From Hydrogenophaga sp. SL48 (lineage in GTDB: Bacteria; Pseudomonadota; Gammaproteobacteria; Burkholderiales; Burkholderiaceae_C), in assembly GCF_021729865.1 (NCBI RefSeq), contig NZ_CP063400.1:3658001-3722000 (forward strand): DNA of 64,000 nucleotides, in the 5' to 3' direction. Under the pieces are notes generated by a model. The model had not been told where the DNA came from, ran no database searches, and saw only the letters and a list, made by a program, of their open reading frames with translations. Below are positions 19,101 through 27,722 of this stretch, in pieces. The stretch's first letter is position 1. Every line of letters begins with the position of its first letter. A program made the translations under genes and the position numbers.

Positions 19101-19295
19101 CGCCACCCGCAAAGAACCCGGATCCACCGCCTCCAGGTCGCTCAGCCGGGATTGCTCCGTTTCACGGACAAAGCGCTTGATGGCCTTGTTGGCACCGTCC
19201 AGCGACTTGCGCAACTCCTCGAAGACCCAGGCCAAGGGGCCCAGATCGGCGAGTTGTGCATCCGTGGAAAAGCTGTCGTGCTGGGTGTCGAGCAT
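13140..19295 (-). CDS. chpA: Hybrid chemosensory histidine kinase ChpA (PilL), CheA-like with several Hpt domains and a response regulator
   Basis: A 2051-residue CheA-type kinase of the type IV pilus (Pil-Chp) chemosensory system. The N-terminal half has several histidine-phosphotransfer-like domains. Three keep a phosphorylatable His: H738 in AYHTLKGSSRMVGL, H1084 in LAHSLAGSSATVG, and H1304 in LHTLKGSARLAG. Others (for example near LHQAVGALEMVGL and VSQLVQMRGVLSVLGL) look divergent. The kinase core has N-box HLLRNSVVHGIE, FQDDGAGLDL and AGRGVGMDVVRND. A CheW-like domain (VVMLRTGTLTIGVPSTQ) and a C-terminal receiver with D1977 in LSDIEMPRMDG follow. A long acidic linker separates the middle Hpt domains. 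It lies 27 bases after pilJ. Confidence 0.93.
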   Translation of the reverse strand: MLDTQHDSFSTDAQLADLGPLAWVFEELRKSLDGANKAIKRFVRETEQSRLSDLEAVDPGSLRVARQQLHQAVGALEMVGLIAPAQVLRAMEAAVQRFVQRPQTCTNEAAGKVERASFALIEYLEAILNNKQVQPVALFSQYREVQELAAAERVHPSDLWAFDQRGIDVNAPVGVEPQKADAQMRSRFDRVVLLMIKSPSPAVGTQLSRMCAGLSAGSDVPRVVTFWRVAAAYFEAVAQNLVPSDLYVKRAASRILLQLSGLAQEKTRGDVSETLLHDLLFFCSQAQPREGVATPHLVAVRQAFGLTDAVAVDYSQATLGRFDPALLVQARKRINAGKESWSLMAGGDMSRARQVQDQYSLIGDSLLRLHPASTVLARALVKAAEQAARVPGTLKPELSMEVATTTLYLEAAFEDFDPNDQELTARTQALAERLEQVLAGEPAQPLEPWMEQLYRRVSDRQTLGSVVGELKVSLGEVEKSLDQFFRAPREKACLHVAVSQLVQMRGVLSVLGLDQAVNTVGRMRSSVEQILDTEVDEVMARQAGTFQQLGNNLSALSFLVDMLNYQPALAKKLFVFDEESGELKPLMGRTVVDVPRAQATHQEAHALSADVQRVVDSAQNTVDLADLSEQLGSLADQASLVEQPGVARAAREAAQAVVGDDAVAGAQALIGLAQTGVEDVRAPVAPVFDAGGNDDDDLLDIFLEEAREVVAHGRDAVAALAHEPSDLEHLSTLRRAYHTLKGSSRMVGLSEFGEAAWAMEQVLNAALAEQRPTEAPLRSLAEDSLNVLAQWVEDIAQHRDGDRKAQPFRISAQAWRDQGQYLSLGAAVQAPEPFETVVSGDEPEQAPVQVETEDAQVVAQDAPEEPAADFGDSAAVDLDFSFDSPTATPPASGEPAPLLSDMAFEGLAPHASEHIEASLPSGPAVDGSSSDDPSSMFDDISLDTEAALPQAPDLQDGLPGPVFHPDEPDSVFVEEVVAEPVALEVVSDEPQELEAVPDAQQEVSFTDVIDVSVEALDTSVPADINDDVPDEQTRQIGPLRIGIRLYNVYLNEADEWSRRLSTCLSEWALEHHEPVPDQAEALAHSLAGSSATVGFQPLSDIARALEHSLASVALHQQGGQAATIEQAQLFVDAAEDIRRLLHQFAAGFFKEPNVELLSALDRLLHLPAPTDTGFAEPTEADAAPDAEAPDHEATQPENEPVEVLDLPAEVGTVPSAFVPTDFEPSAVAGLDTLLSPLPAEVAERGPAQDIDDDIDVLDTIDVDLFPIFAEEAQELLPQLGGALRQWMGRPDNTSARGEVLRNLHTLKGSARLAGALRLGEMAHRIETAVERLGSDVLQRADLEPLQASYDALCARFDLLRNSDVESQGVVQTAPEQTFDAEPFGVTAVEEAPQTELSPEPEVLPVVTRAPGAQGLTGMTLLQPPVLVAQRAGAAVRVRPELLDRLVNQTGEVMITRSRMESQLVTLRGSLKDLTGNLDRLRHQLRDIELQAETQMQSRLAQARDADLSFDPLEFDRFTRVQELTRMMAESVNDVATVQRNLQRAVEATEDGLVAQGRQTRELQRDLLRTRMVEFEGISERLYRVVRQASKETGKQVRLDITAGYIEMDRGVLDRMTAAFEHLLRNSVVHGIEMPEQRLALGKPAEGHIEIRLAQELNDVSVVFQDDGAGLDLVRLREKAVAQNLVEAGVALSDDQAAQLIFTPGLSTASEVSSLAGRGVGMDVVRNDVIALGGRIETHTRAGHGTNFKLVLPLTTAVTQVVMLRTGTLTIGVPSTQVELVRRVGTDELAQAYAKNTLTVGGEEVPFYWAGALLRSSAQTQEAQGRTLPVVIFRSAAQRVAMHVDEVLGNQEVVVKNLGPQLSRLPGLAGMSVLASGAVALIYNPVALATVYGDQVQSWVDAQKRQGLLNATNDDTGLPVEMVVNAVPLVLVVDDSITVRRVTQRLLQREGYRVSLAADGLQALERLQHERPTVVLSDIEMPRMDGFDLVRNIRSDPRLSGLPVIMITSRIAEKHREHARELGVDHYLGKPYSEDELLALVGHYVQSAAAEA

Positions 19296-19322
19296 GTTGT
19301 TTCAGGCCTGACGGCAAGGAAA

Positions 19323-21599
19323 TCAGGCGATCTTGAATCGCGACACCGATTGGCGCAGTTCTTCGGCCATGGCAGAGAGTTCGCGCACCTGCTGGGCGGT
19401 GGACCGTGTGCCCTCGCCGGTTTGCTCGGTCACCGCAAAAATGTGCTGGATGTTGCCAGCCACCTCGTTGGCCGATTCGGCTTCACGCAAGGTCGCACTG
19501 GAAATCTGTTCGATCAGCTCGGCGAGTCGGCGCGACACGCGGTCGATCTCGGACAGCGCGGTACCGGCGTTGTCGGAGAGCTTGGCCCCTTCCACCACAC
19601 CTTGCGTGGAGCGCTCCATGGCGGCCACCGCGTCTTGCGTGTCGGTCTGAATCGCCTTCACCAGCGCCGCGATCTGGCGCGTGGCGTCCGCGGAGCGTTC
19701 GGCCAGGCGCTGCACTTCTTCGGCCACCACCGAGAAGCCGCGACCGGCTTCACCGGCGGATGCGGCCTGGATGGCGGCGTTCAGGGCCAGCACGTTGGTC
19801 TGTTCGGTGATGTCCGAGATCAGTTCGGTGATTTCACCGATCTCCTGCGACGATTCGCCGAGACGCTTGATGCGCTTGGACGTTTCCTGGATCTGGTCCC
19901 GGATGGCATTCATACCGCCAATGGCGTCCTGCACGGCCTGAAGACCGGACTCTGCGGCCTGCAGTGAGGTGCGCGCCACATGGGCCGACTCCTGCGCCTG
20001 CCCCGACACCTGGTTGATGCGTTGCGCCATGTCCAGCACCGACTGACCCGTCTCGCGGATCTCGCGCAGTTGTTCGGTGGAGGCTGCCAGCAGTTCGGTC
20101 GAGGTGCTTTCCACCGCAGACGTCGTCTGCGCCACGCGCGTGGCCGTGGCCTGCACGTTGCCCACCAGCGATCGCAGCTCTTCCACGGTGTAGTTCACCG
20201 AGTCGGCGATGGCACCGGTGATGTCTTCCGTCACCGTCGCTTCCTGAGTCAGGTCGCCCTCGGCCACCGTCTGCAATTCGTTCATGAGCCGAAGAATGGC
20301 CGCCTGGTTGGCGTCATTCACGCGCTTGGCGTCCTGCTGCTGGGACTCGGCCACCACCTTTTCGCCCTCAGCCACCAACTGCCGCTGCCGGCTGTCCTGC
20401 AACTGGAGGTAGGCCAGACCGACACCACACAGCAACGTGAACAAGGATGACAGCAACAAAGCGACCAGCTCGGTGCCGCCCACGCCCGCACTCGAGGACA
20501 GGTCGCTCTGAAGCTTCTCCAGACCGAGTCGGAGCGGTTCACTGTCCGCAATGATGCCGGCCTGCGCTTCGCGCGCCGACACAAGTCCTTGCAGGTTGCC
20601 CAGAATGGCGCCGGCTTCGGTTCGTGTCTGTTCGTACAGCTTGAGCAGCGCCTCGAGGCGCTCGCGAATCTGGGGATCGCTGGACGACTTCAGGCGCAGT
20701 TCGGTGCTGCCGTTGAGCAGGCCATCGGCGATTTCCTTGAAGGTGTTCAAGTCCTTGCCAAGCAGGAACACCGCTTCAGGACTCACGCCTTCCATGGTCA
20801 GGAATTCGTTGGCCGACTTGCCGATGCGCTGCGTCAACATCACCAGCTGGCCGGAGGCCGAAATCTCGGTGGCAGGCGCGCCCAGCTGCAGTTTCAATGA
20901 AGACACCGTTTCCGCGATCTCCAGCAAGTCAGAAGACTGGCGGTTGATGGAGCGCAGCGCATCGCCCACCTGGGTCAGGGTCTTCTGCTGGCCGAGAATG
21001 ACTTCTGCGTTGGTTCGGGCACGTTCGACCACGGGCCCAAGTTGCGCCAACTGCTCTTGAAACTCTGGTCCCAGCGCATCCATCGTTGCCGCCTGCTGGG
21101 CCGCACCCGATCCACCCGCTTCACCACTCCCACCCTGCTTGAAGGCGATGACGTTGCCAGAGAGGATGTCCGAGCTTTCCCGCACTTCGACAAAAGCCGG
21201 CGGACTGCCGATCAAGGCCTGCGAGGCGCTTTTGGCCAGTCGCTGGGACTGCATCAAGGCCTGGCCGCTGGCCGCCACCTGCTGACTCACTTTGTCGGTC
21301 TTGTTCAGGACGAAAAACACCACGGCCGCGAGCACCACCACCGCGAACAGCAACAGGGTACCCAGGATGCGTCGGTGTTGTTCAGCCGTCCTGCGGCCCA
21401 GCAAAGGCAGCCTTAGGAGGCCAGAACCCACCGCATCCTCGTTCGGCTCACTCAACCGACTCTCGGCGAAGCCGTCATCGTCTGCATCGGCTGGTGCGAG
21501 TCGCTCTGCCGCGACACGCGCGAGCTCGTCGGGAGATGCATTGCTCAGATCAGGCTCTGCGGCATTTTTGTTTTTGAACAGTCGATCAAGCAGAGCCAT
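19323..21599 (-). CDS. pilJ: Type IV pilus methyl-accepting chemoreceptor PilJ
   Basis: Membrane receptor that feeds surface or pilus signals to the ChpA kinase. The start at 21599 gives [12 protein letters not shown] and 758 residues; an earlier in-frame start at 21650 is less likely. The order is a cytoplasmic N-terminal part, a membrane segment (about residues 70-90), a periplasmic PilJ-type region with repeated helical blocks (LPLLGKD-like, [15 protein letters not shown]), a second membrane segment ([22 protein letters not shown]) and a long cytoplasmic coiled coil. The receptor tip has [24 protein letters not shown], the hairpin that binds the CheW protein and kinase. The long cytoplasmic N-terminus ahead of the first segment is usual in this family in Burkholderiales. 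Confidence 0.93.
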   Translation of the reverse strand: MALLDRLFKNKNAAEPDLSNASPDELARVAAERLAPADADDDGFAESRLSEPNEDAVGSGLLRLPLLGRRTAEQHRRILGTLLLFAVVVLAAVVFFVLNKTDKVSQQVAASGQALMQSQRLAKSASQALIGSPPAFVEVRESSDILSGNVIAFKQGGSGEAGGSGAAQQAATMDALGPEFQEQLAQLGPVVERARTNAEVILGQQKTLTQVGDALRSINRQSSDLLEIAETVSSLKLQLGAPATEISASGQLVMLTQRIGKSANEFLTMEGVSPEAVFLLGKDLNTFKEIADGLLNGSTELRLKSSSDPQIRERLEALLKLYEQTRTEAGAILGNLQGLVSAREAQAGIIADSEPLRLGLEKLQSDLSSSAGVGGTELVALLLSSLFTLLCGVGLAYLQLQDSRQRQLVAEGEKVVAESQQQDAKRVNDANQAAILRLMNELQTVAEGDLTQEATVTEDITGAIADSVNYTVEELRSLVGNVQATATRVAQTTSAVESTSTELLAASTEQLREIRETGQSVLDMAQRINQVSGQAQESAHVARTSLQAAESGLQAVQDAIGGMNAIRDQIQETSKRIKRLGESSQEIGEITELISDITEQTNVLALNAAIQAASAGEAGRGFSVVAEEVQRLAERSADATRQIAALVKAIQTDTQDAVAAMERSTQGVVEGAKLSDNAGTALSEIDRVSRRLAELIEQISSATLREAESANEVAGNIQHIFAVTEQTGEGTRSTAQQVRELSAMAEELRQSVSRFKIA

Positions 21600-21688
21600 G
21601 AGAAAACCTTCCAACTGAAAATCAGGGCCGAAACCGACCCGGTCATCCAAACAAGACGAACACCGAAAGCGCCAGCCTCAAACCGGCG

Positions 21689-22228
21689 TCAAGCCGCGAT
21701 CGAAAGAAACTCCGTGTCACCGGCGAGCGCCTGCAGGTTCAACTCCTGCCACGAACGGCCTTCGCCGTCGATCAGGCGCCGGGCAAACCAGGCCGGCGCA
21801 TCCGGCTGGCTCTCGGCCAGGCTTTCAAACATGGCCGGGTTGCGGAGGCCCAGCAGGCGATCGATCCACAACACGGCATTGACACCCAAGGCAGCATGCA
21901 AACTGACCAGCCGCGACTCGGACGTCACGCGATCAGACACCCGCGCGTCAGGGCCCGCCGCCACTGCACCACTCAGTTGCCCCAGGTCGACAACGCCATG
22001 AAGGCCCCCTCGCAGACTCGCCACGCCGACGTACCAAGGCTTGGTGTAAGGCACCGTTTGCAAGTTGGCCCAGGAGAAAATCTCACCGGACTGCACGAGC
22101 GGCACCAAGAACCGGTGACCTCCCGTCTCTACCGCCAACCAAGACGCCGTGACCGCCTCGGACTTGGCGGCGGTCAACCGCTCCGCCAGACGCACCTGAA
22201 GATCTTTGAGTGACTGTCGTTTGGCCAT
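21689..22228 (-). CDS. pilI: CheW-like adaptor PilI
   Basis: Adaptor (179 residues) that couples the PilJ receptor to the ChpA kinase. The CheW-like beta-barrel begins near residue 30 (WLAVETGGHRFLVPLVQSGEI), with VPYTKPWYVGVASLRGGLHGVVDLGQL in the usual RGxxxPVxDL position. The C-terminal block (PAWFARRLIDGEGRSWQELNLQAL) is typical of PilI. It lies between pilH and pilJ on the same strand with short spacers. Confidence 0.9.
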   Translation of the reverse strand: MAKRQSLKDLQVRLAERLTAAKSEAVTASWLAVETGGHRFLVPLVQSGEIFSWANLQTVPYTKPWYVGVASLRGGLHGVVDLGQLSGAVAAGPDARVSDRVTSESRLVSLHAALGVNAVLWIDRLLGLRNPAMFESLAESQPDAPAWFARRLIDGEGRSWQELNLQALAGDTEFLSIAA

Positions 22229-22262
22229 GCTCGGAGGGTCTCAATAAACTGAGGGCGAGGCC

Positions 22263-22631
22263 TCAGTCGAGCGCCCGGATCTTGGAAATCAGTTCCTCGG
22301 CATTCACCGGCTTGGTGACGTAGTCACGCGCGCCTTGACGCATGCCCCAGACGCGATCGGTTTCCTGATTTTTGCTGGTGCACATGATGATGGGAATGTC
22401 GGAATACTGGGGATCCCGGGTGATCGCCCGAGTCAACTGAAAACCATTCTGACCGGGCATCACCACGTCCATCAGGATCAACTCCGGCTTTTCCTCGCTG
22501 AGCCGACGAAAGGCCTCTTCGGCATTCTCAGCGGTTCGAACTTTGTAGCCATTTTTCACCAGCAGATCGGACAGGACCATCAGTTCGGTCTTGGAATCAT
22601 CCACCACCAGTATTTTTTGAATCGGCATCAT
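22263..22631 (-). CDS. pilH: Response regulator PilH (single receiver domain)
   Basis: CheY-like single-domain response regulator of 122 residues in the twitching-motility pathway. The acidic pocket DDS is at residues 11-13, the phosphorylation site D55 in LILMDVVMPG, the Thr/Ser position in MCTSKNQ and the Lys in VTKPVN. It overlaps pilG by 4 bases (ATGA at 22628-22631); a second Met codon three bases later could also serve as start. In Pseudomonas PilH opposes or resets PilG output. Confidence 0.92.
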   Translation of the reverse strand: MMPIQKILVVDDSKTELMVLSDLLVKNGYKVRTAENAEEAFRRLSEEKPELILMDVVMPGQNGFQLTRAITRDPQYSDIPIIMCTSKNQETDRVWGMRQGARDYVTKPVNAEELISKIRALD

Positions 22632-23023
22632 GGGGCTCCTGTGAGATGGGCGCCAAACTGTTGCACGGCTTGCAGCAGCTGGTCTTTGGTGAAGGGTTTG
22701 GTGAGGTATTCCTGGGAACCGACCATGCGCCCACGCGCCTTGTCGAACACGCCGTCTTTGGACGACAGCATCACCACAGGAATGCTGGCGAAACGCGCGT
22801 TGCGCTTGATGATGGCACAGGTCTGGTAACCGTCGAGGCGCGGCATCAGGATGTCGCAGAACACCAGATCGGGCTGGTAATCGTTGATCTTGGCCAGGGC
22901 ATCGAAGCCGTCTTCAGCCAGAAGGACCTCGTGCCCACCCTGCTTGAGAAAGATCTCGGCGCTGCGTCGGATGGTGTTGCTGTCGTCCACCACCAGGACT
23001 TTGAAAGTGGGCGTTGTGTTCAC
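22628..23023 (-). CDS. pilG: Response regulator PilG (single receiver domain)
   Basis: CheY-like single-domain regulator (131 residues) and first gene of the pil-chp array. DDSNTIRRSAEIFL (residues 13 on) matches PilG, the phosphorylation site is D57 in VFCDILMPRLDG, and SSKDGVFDKARGRMVGSQEYLTKPF contains the conserved Ser and Lys. In Pseudomonas PilG promotes pilus extension through the adenylate cyclase CyaB and FimL; which output is used here cannot be told. Between its start and the rubredoxin gene (23024-23106) no promoter hexamers were recognised. Confidence 0.93.
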   Translation of the reverse strand: MNTTPTFKVLVVDDSNTIRRSAEIFLKQGGHEVLLAEDGFDALAKINDYQPDLVFCDILMPRLDGYQTCAIIKRNARFASIPVVMLSSKDGVFDKARGRMVGSQEYLTKPFTKDQLLQAVQQFGAHLTGAP

Positions 23024-23106
23024 GGCAGGTTCACTCCAGAAAGCGATTCAGAACAGATCACGGAACAGTGTCGCATGAGACAAACCGGACAAGGTGCCAG
23101 AGATGC

Positions 23107-23280
23107 TCAGATTTGGACCATCTCGAAGTCTTCCTTGCGCGCGCCACACTCGGGACAGGTCCAGTTCATCGGCACATCGGCCCAGGCCGTTCCAGGCGCA
23201 ATACCCTCTTCTGGCGACCCGGTGGCCTCGTCGTAAATCCATCCGCAAATGAGGCACATCCAGGTCTTGGTATCGGTCAT
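23107..23280 (-). CDS. Rubredoxin
   Basis: Small electron carrier of 57 residues with one Fe(SCys)4 site. The four ligands are C9 and C12 (CLICGW) and C42 and C45 (CPECGA), with the usual WIYDEATGSPEEGI between them and NWTCPECG at the second knuckle. The start codon is at 23280 and the stop at 23107-23109. It sits upstream of pilG on the same strand and 129 bases from the divergent ThiD-like gene. In Burkholderiales a rubredoxin next to thiD and pilG is common, so its presence here need not mean a direct link to pili. A TACAAT hexamer on the minus strand upstream may be its -10 element. Confidence 0.93.
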   Translation of the reverse strand: MTDTKTWMCLICGWIYDEATGSPEEGIAPGTAWADVPMNWTCPECGARKEDFEMVQI

Positions 23281-23409
23281 GGTGGTGGGAGCAGTGTCTT
23301 AGAATCCGGCCATTGTATCGACCCATAGAGGGCCGCCAGTGGACTCTCTCTGCTGGAAATCCCCGAAGACAACCGCTTCGGTGAAACGCGTCACGCAACC
23401 CTCATTTTC

Positions 23410-24360
23410 ATGCTCCAAACCCCTTCACCCCCTGCGCCCGACACCGTCGCGGAGCCTGGCGAAACCTCGCTGCCCTGCGTGATGGTGTTCAACGCCAACG
23501 ATCCGAGCGGCGCGGGTGGCCTGTCCGCGGACCTCACCGCGATGTCCAGCGCCTCGGCCCATGTGCTTCCCGTGGTCACAGGCACCTACGTGCGTGACAC
23601 CTCCGAGATCCACGACCATTTCGCTTTCGACGAAGAAGCGGTGACCGACCAGGCCCGCGCAGCGCTCGAAGACATGCCGGTGCAGGCTTTCAAGGTCGGG
23701 TTTGTCGGCAGCCCCGAGAACCTCGCGGCCATCGCTGGCATCACCACCGACTACGCGGAGGTGCCGGTCATCACCTACATGCCCGACCTGTCCTGGTGGG
23801 ACGAACTGGAGATCGAAACCTACCTCGACGCCTGCGTCGAACTGTTGCTGCCGCAAACCACCGTGCTGGTGGGCAACCACAGCACGCTGTCGCGCTGGCT
23901 GCTGCCCGAGTGGGAAGGCGACCGTGCACCGAACGCGCGCGAGGTCGCCCGCGCGGCCGCCGTGCACGGTGTGCCCTACACGCTGGTGACCGGCTTCAAT
24001 GCCGCCGACCAGTACCTCGAAAGCCACCTGGCCAGCCCGGAAGCGGTGCTGGCCACGGCCCGCTACGAGCGGTTCGACGCCACCTTCAGCGGGGCGGGCG
24101 ACACCTTGTCTGCGGCGCTGTGCGCCCTGATCGCCTCGGGCGCGGATCTTCAATCGGCCTGCGCCGAAGCACTGACCTACCTCGACCAGTGCCTGGACGC
24201 CGGCTTCCAGCCCGGCATGGGTCATGCCGTGCCCGATCGCCTGTTCTGGGCCCATGAAGACGACGAGGACAGCGATGCGCCGGGGGAAGACCGCGATGGC
24301 GAAGCCTCTGACAGCCGGCTGGACTCCGGTGACTTTCCACTCGACACCACCAAACACTGA
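23410..24360 (+). CDS. thiD: Hydroxymethylpyrimidine/phosphomethylpyrimidine kinase, ThiD-like
   Basis: Ribokinase-fold kinase of 316 residues, predicted to phosphorylate the thiamine pyrimidine (HMP or HMP-P). The N-terminal block VMVFNANDPSGAGGLSADLTAMSS corresponds to the ThiD ATP and substrate loop, VGFVGSPEN follows, and FSGAGDTLSAAL (about residues 221-232) holds the anion hole and catalytic Asp. The protein is longer than E. coli ThiD (about 266 residues), and its last 40 residues are acidic and low complexity (HEDDEDSDAPGEDRDGE). The sequence belongs to a divergent branch, so substrate is less certain than the fold. It is followed 28 bases later by hemL. Confidence 0.72.
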   Translation: MLQTPSPPAPDTVAEPGETSLPCVMVFNANDPSGAGGLSADLTAMSSASAHVLPVVTGTYVRDTSEIHDHFAFDEEAVTDQARAALEDMPVQAFKVGFVGSPENLAAIAGITTDYAEVPVITYMPDLSWWDELEIETYLDACVELLLPQTTVLVGNHSTLSRWLLPEWEGDRAPNAREVARAAAVHGVPYTLVTGFNAADQYLESHLASPEAVLATARYERFDATFSGAGDTLSAALCALIASGADLQSACAEALTYLDQCLDAGFQPGMGHAVPDRLFWAHEDDEDSDAPGEDRDGEASDSRLDSGDFPLDTTKH

Positions 24361-24388
24361 TCCCTTTGCATCCTGACAGGCACGCCCC

Positions 24389-25690
24389 ATGACCGACCGC
24401 AACCTCGCGCTGTTTGAACGCGCCAAACAACTCATCCCTGGTGGCGTGAACTCGCCCGTGCGTGCGTTCCGTGCCGTGGGTGGCACGCCGCGTTTCGTGC
24501 AGCGAGCACAAGGCGCGTACTTCTGGGACGCCAACGGCCAGAAGTACATCGACTACATCGGTTCCTGGGGTCCGATGATCCTGGGCCACGGCCACCCGGC
24601 CGTGTTGGACGCGGTGCAGAAAGCCGTGCTCGAAGGCTTCTCCTACGGCGCACCGACCGAGCGCGAAGTGGAGCTGGCCGAAGAGATCATCAGGCTGGTG
24701 CCCAGCATCGACATGGTTCGGCTGGTGAGCTCGGGCACCGAAGCCGGCATGAGCACGATCCGCCTGGCGCGCGGCGCCACCGGCCGCAAGAAGATCATCA
24801 AGTTCGAAGGCTGCTACCACGGCCACGCCGACGCCCTGCTGGTGAAAGCCGGCTCGGGCCTGGCCACCTTCGGCAACCCCACCAGCGCGGGCGTGCCGCC
24901 CGAGGTGGTGCAGCACACCATCGTCCTCGAATACAACAACGTCGAACAACTCGAAGCCGCGTTTGTCGAGCATGGCGCCGATGTGGCCTGCCTGATCATC
25001 GAGCCGATCGCCGGCAACATGAACTTCGTGCGCGCCAGCGTGCCGTTCATGAAACGTTGCCGCGAGCTGTGCACGCAGCACGGCGCGCTGCTGGCGTTTG
25101 ACGAAGTGATGACGGGCTTCCGCGTCGCGTTGGGCGGTGCGCAGAGCGTGTACGCGAAGCTCATCCCGGGCTTCGAACCCGACATGACCGTGATGGGCAA
25201 GGTCATCGGTGGCGGCATGCCGCTGGCCGCCTTCGGCGCCAAGCGCGCTGTGATGGAACAGCTCGCCCCGCTGGGCGGCGTTTACCAGGCCGGCACGCTG
25301 AGCGGCAACCCGGTGGCGACAGCCTGCGGTCTGGCCACGCTCAAAGAAATCCAGAAGCCGGGCTTCTATGAAGCGCTGTCGGCCACCACACAGTCGCTCG
25401 TGAGCGGACTGACCTCCGCCGCAGCGGCCGAAGGCGTGACGCTGTGTGGCGACAGCCAGGGCGGCATGTTCGGCTTCTTCCTGTTCGACGAACTGCCGCA
25501 GAACTACGCCAAGGTGATGACCACCGACGGCCCGCGCTTCAACACCCTGTTCCACGGCCTGCTGGACCGCGGTGTGTACATCGCGCCGGCGCTGTACGAA
25601 GCCGGGTTTGTGAGCGCGGCACACACGGCACAGGACATTGCCGACACCGTTTCGGCGGCGCGGGACGTGTTCAAGCTGCTGGGCAAGTAA
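24389..25690 (+). CDS. hemL: Glutamate-1-semialdehyde 2,1-aminomutase
   Basis: PLP enzyme that makes 5-aminolevulinate from glutamate 1-semialdehyde, the second step of the C5 tetrapyrrole route. The 433 residues include the N-terminal block [20 protein letters not shown], the family phrase [32 protein letters not shown] with the PLP-contacting Asp, and the Schiff-base Lys K271 in [16 protein letters not shown]. Length and start agree with the family. A terminator follows at 25713. Confidence 0.97.
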   Translation: MTDRNLALFERAKQLIPGGVNSPVRAFRAVGGTPRFVQRAQGAYFWDANGQKYIDYIGSWGPMILGHGHPAVLDAVQKAVLEGFSYGAPTEREVELAEEIIRLVPSIDMVRLVSSGTEAGMSTIRLARGATGRKKIIKFEGCYHGHADALLVKAGSGLATFGNPTSAGVPPEVVQHTIVLEYNNVEQLEAAFVEHGADVACLIIEPIAGNMNFVRASVPFMKRCRELCTQHGALLAFDEVMTGFRVALGGAQSVYAKLIPGFEPDMTVMGKVIGGGMPLAAFGAKRAVMEQLAPLGGVYQAGTLSGNPVATACGLATLKEIQKPGFYEALSATTQSLVSGLTSAAAAEGVTLCGDSQGGMFGFFLFDELPQNYAKVMTTDGPRFNTLFHGLLDRGVYIAPALYEAGFVSAAHTAQDIADTVSAARDVFKLLGK

Positions 25691-25712
25691 ACGCTCCTGC
25701 TTTGCGTCTCAA

Positions 25713-25741
25713 CGGCCGGCTTTGTCCGGCCGCTTTGTTTG
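25713..25741 (+). terminator. Rho-independent terminator after hemL
   Basis: CGGCCGG (25713-25719) pairs with CCGGCCG (25726-25732) across a 6-base loop and is followed by CTTTGTTTG, a weak T-rich tail. It begins 22 bases beyond the hemL stop codon. Confidence 0.7.
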
Positions 25742-25992
25742 TATTCGTTGCGTTGCGCGTTGCTTGCACTTGCTGGCGAACCCACCTGTCAGCGGGACAG
25801 GGGGTTGGGGCAGTCCGGTCGCAGACTCCATTCGCGGTTGCCAAGGAGGGTGATCGCCCATCCGGCGTTCACGAAGCAACAGCAGCGGACCCGAACAGCC
25901 GCCCGCGAGGTGAGCCGGAGAACGGATGCCCCGACTCCCTGCCCTCCCACCGTGCTGGCGAGAAGCAGCACACACGCAAAAGCAGCGGGAGG

Positions 25993-26019
25993 AAAAAGAA
26001 AAGGGCTCCGAAGAGCCCT
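25993..26019 (-). terminator. Rho-independent terminator for the dusB-fis-purH run
   Basis: On the minus strand AGGGCTC-TTCG-GAGCCCT forms a perfect 7-base stem with a stable TTCG tetraloop, followed by TTTCTTTTTCC. It lies 66 bases downstream of the purH stop. Confidence 0.85.
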
Positions 26020-26052
26020 CACCCCAACCCGCTCCCAGAGGGAGATGGGGTC
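26020..26052. repeat. C-rich palindromic element (REP-like)
   Basis: The arms ACCCC (26021-) and GGGGT, with CTCCC-AGA-GGGAG inside, form an imperfect hairpin directly beside the purH terminator. Elements of this composition recur between genes in many proteobacteria. Only this copy was recognised in the window. Confidence 0.4.
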
Positions 26053-26084
26053 AGGCACTTCTCGCGAAGCGCCCGGTAGGTCCA

Positions 26085-27671
26085 TCAATGCCGGAAGTGG
26101 CGCACGCCCGAATACACCATCACCACACCGCGCTCATCCGCCGCATCGATCACTTCCTGATCGCGCATCGAGCCACCGGGCTGAATGACGCAGGTCGCAC
26201 CCGCGTCCACCACCACGTCCAGACCATCGCGGAACGGGAAGAAGGCGTCGCTCGCCACCGCAGTGCCCTGCAGCGTCAGGTTCGCGTGACCCGCCTTGAT
26301 GCTGGCGATGCGGGCCGAATCGAGGCGGCTCATCTGGCCGGCGCCCACGCCCATGGTCATGCCGTCCTTGCAGAACACGATGGCGTTGCTCTTCACGAAC
26401 TTCGCCACCTTCCAGGCGAACAGCAGGTCTTCCAGTTGCTGCTCGGTCGGCTGCAGCTTCGTGACCACCTTCAGGTCGGCGCGCTGCAGCACATGGTTGT
26501 CAGCGCTCTGCATCAGCAGGCCCGAGCCGATGCGTTTCACGTCGTTGAGGTTCAGGCCCTTGTCCCACGCGGTGGGGCCACCCGGCGGCAGTGTGATTTG
26601 AAGCACGCGCACATTGGCCTTGGCCTTGAAGACCTCCAGCGCTTCGGGCGTGTAGCCCGGCGCCATCAGCACCTCGACGAACTGCTTGCTGATGGCCTGG
26701 GCACCCGCGCCATCCAGCACGCGGTTCAGGGCGATGATGCCGCCGAAGGCGCTGGTCGGGTCGGTCTGGAAAGCCTTGCTGTAGGCCTCCAGCGCGTCCT
26801 TGCCCACCGCCACGCCGCAGGGGTTGGCGTGTTTCACGATCACGCAGGCGGGCAAGTCGAAACTCTTGACGCATTCCCAGGCCGCGTCGGCGTCGGCGAT
26901 GTTGTTGTAGCTCAGCTCCTTGCCCTGCAGCTGCTTGGCCGTGACCAGCGAGCCGGGGGCTGGGTACAGATCGCGGTAGAAGGCGGCGGTCTGGTGCGGG
27001 TTCTCGCCGTAGCGCAGGTCCTGCAGCTTGACGAAGCGGCCGTTGGACTGGCCGGGGTACTCGGTGCGCTTCGGAACGCTGGCGCCTTCCTCGAACTGAA
27101 TGGACGAGAGGTAGTCGCTGATGGCGCCGTCGTACTGGCTGATGCGGTTGAACGCGGCCACCGACAGGCCAAAGCGGGTTTTGTCGCTCAGCTTGCCGCT
27201 GGCTTTCAGTTCGTCAATCACGGCCGGGTACTGGGCCGCATCGGTCAGCACCGCCACGTCCTTCCAGTTCTTGGCGGCGCTGCGCACCATGGCCGGGCCG
27301 CCGATGTCGATGTTCTCGATCGCGTCTTCCAGCGTGCAGCCGGGCTTGGCCACGGTGGCTTCAAACGGGTAGAGGTTGACGATCAGGATGTCGATGGTGT
27401 CGATGCCGTGCGTCTTGAGCGCGGCCATGTGCTCGGGCACATCGCGGCGGGCCAGCAGGCCGCCGTGCACCTTGGGGTGCAGGGTCTTGACGCGGCCGTC
27501 CAGCATCTCGGGGAAGGCCGTGACCTCTGCCACCTCGGTCACGGTCAGACCCTTCTCGGCCAGCAGCTTGGCGGTGCCGCCGGTGGAGATCAGGGACACG
27601 CCGAGACCGTGCAGGGTCTGGGCCAGTTCGACGATGCCGGTCTTGTCGGAGACGGAGATGAGTGCGCGCAT
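26085..27671 (-). CDS. purH: Bifunctional AICAR formyltransferase / IMP cyclohydrolase
   Basis: Catalyses the last two steps of IMP synthesis: AICAR plus 10-formyl-THF to FAICAR, then ring closure to IMP. The 528 residues have the N-terminal MGS-like cyclohydrolase domain ([27 protein letters not shown]) and the C-terminal formyltransferase domain with the catalytic Lys-His pair in [13 protein letters not shown]. It ends with [17 protein letters not shown], as in E. coli PurH. It lies 51 bases after fis on the same strand. Confidence 0.97.
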   Translation of the reverse strand: MRALISVSDKTGIVELAQTLHGLGVSLISTGGTAKLLAEKGLTVTEVAEVTAFPEMLDGRVKTLHPKVHGGLLARRDVPEHMAALKTHGIDTIDILIVNLYPFEATVAKPGCTLEDAIENIDIGGPAMVRSAAKNWKDVAVLTDAAQYPAVIDELKASGKLSDKTRFGLSVAAFNRISQYDGAISDYLSSIQFEEGASVPKRTEYPGQSNGRFVKLQDLRYGENPHQTAAFYRDLYPAPGSLVTAKQLQGKELSYNNIADADAAWECVKSFDLPACVIVKHANPCGVAVGKDALEAYSKAFQTDPTSAFGGIIALNRVLDGAGAQAISKQFVEVLMAPGYTPEALEVFKAKANVRVLQITLPPGGPTAWDKGLNLNDVKRIGSGLLMQSADNHVLQRADLKVVTKLQPTEQQLEDLLFAWKVAKFVKSNAIVFCKDGMTMGVGAGQMSRLDSARIASIKAGHANLTLQGTAVASDAFFPFRDGLDVVVDAGATCVIQPGGSMRDQEVIDAADERGVVMVYSGVRHFRH

Positions 27672-27722
27672 GGAAAGGGTTCTCGGGAAGGTTTTGAATA
27701 CGGTTCGTGCAAAGGCGGCGGC

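Larger units (their letters stand above)
25691..26084. other. Intergenic region between hemL and purH (convergent)
   Basis: No credible gene is seen in these 394 bases. They hold a plus-strand terminator for hemL (25713-25741), a minus-strand terminator for purH (25993-26019) and a C-rich palindromic segment (26020-26052). The sequence between about 25742 and 25992 has no recognised RNA, promoter or repeat. Confidence 0.6.

Noticed and set aside
25742..25992. Short frames in the hemL-purH gap as small genes
   Set aside because: No ribosome binding site, no conserved motif, and terminators on both sides.
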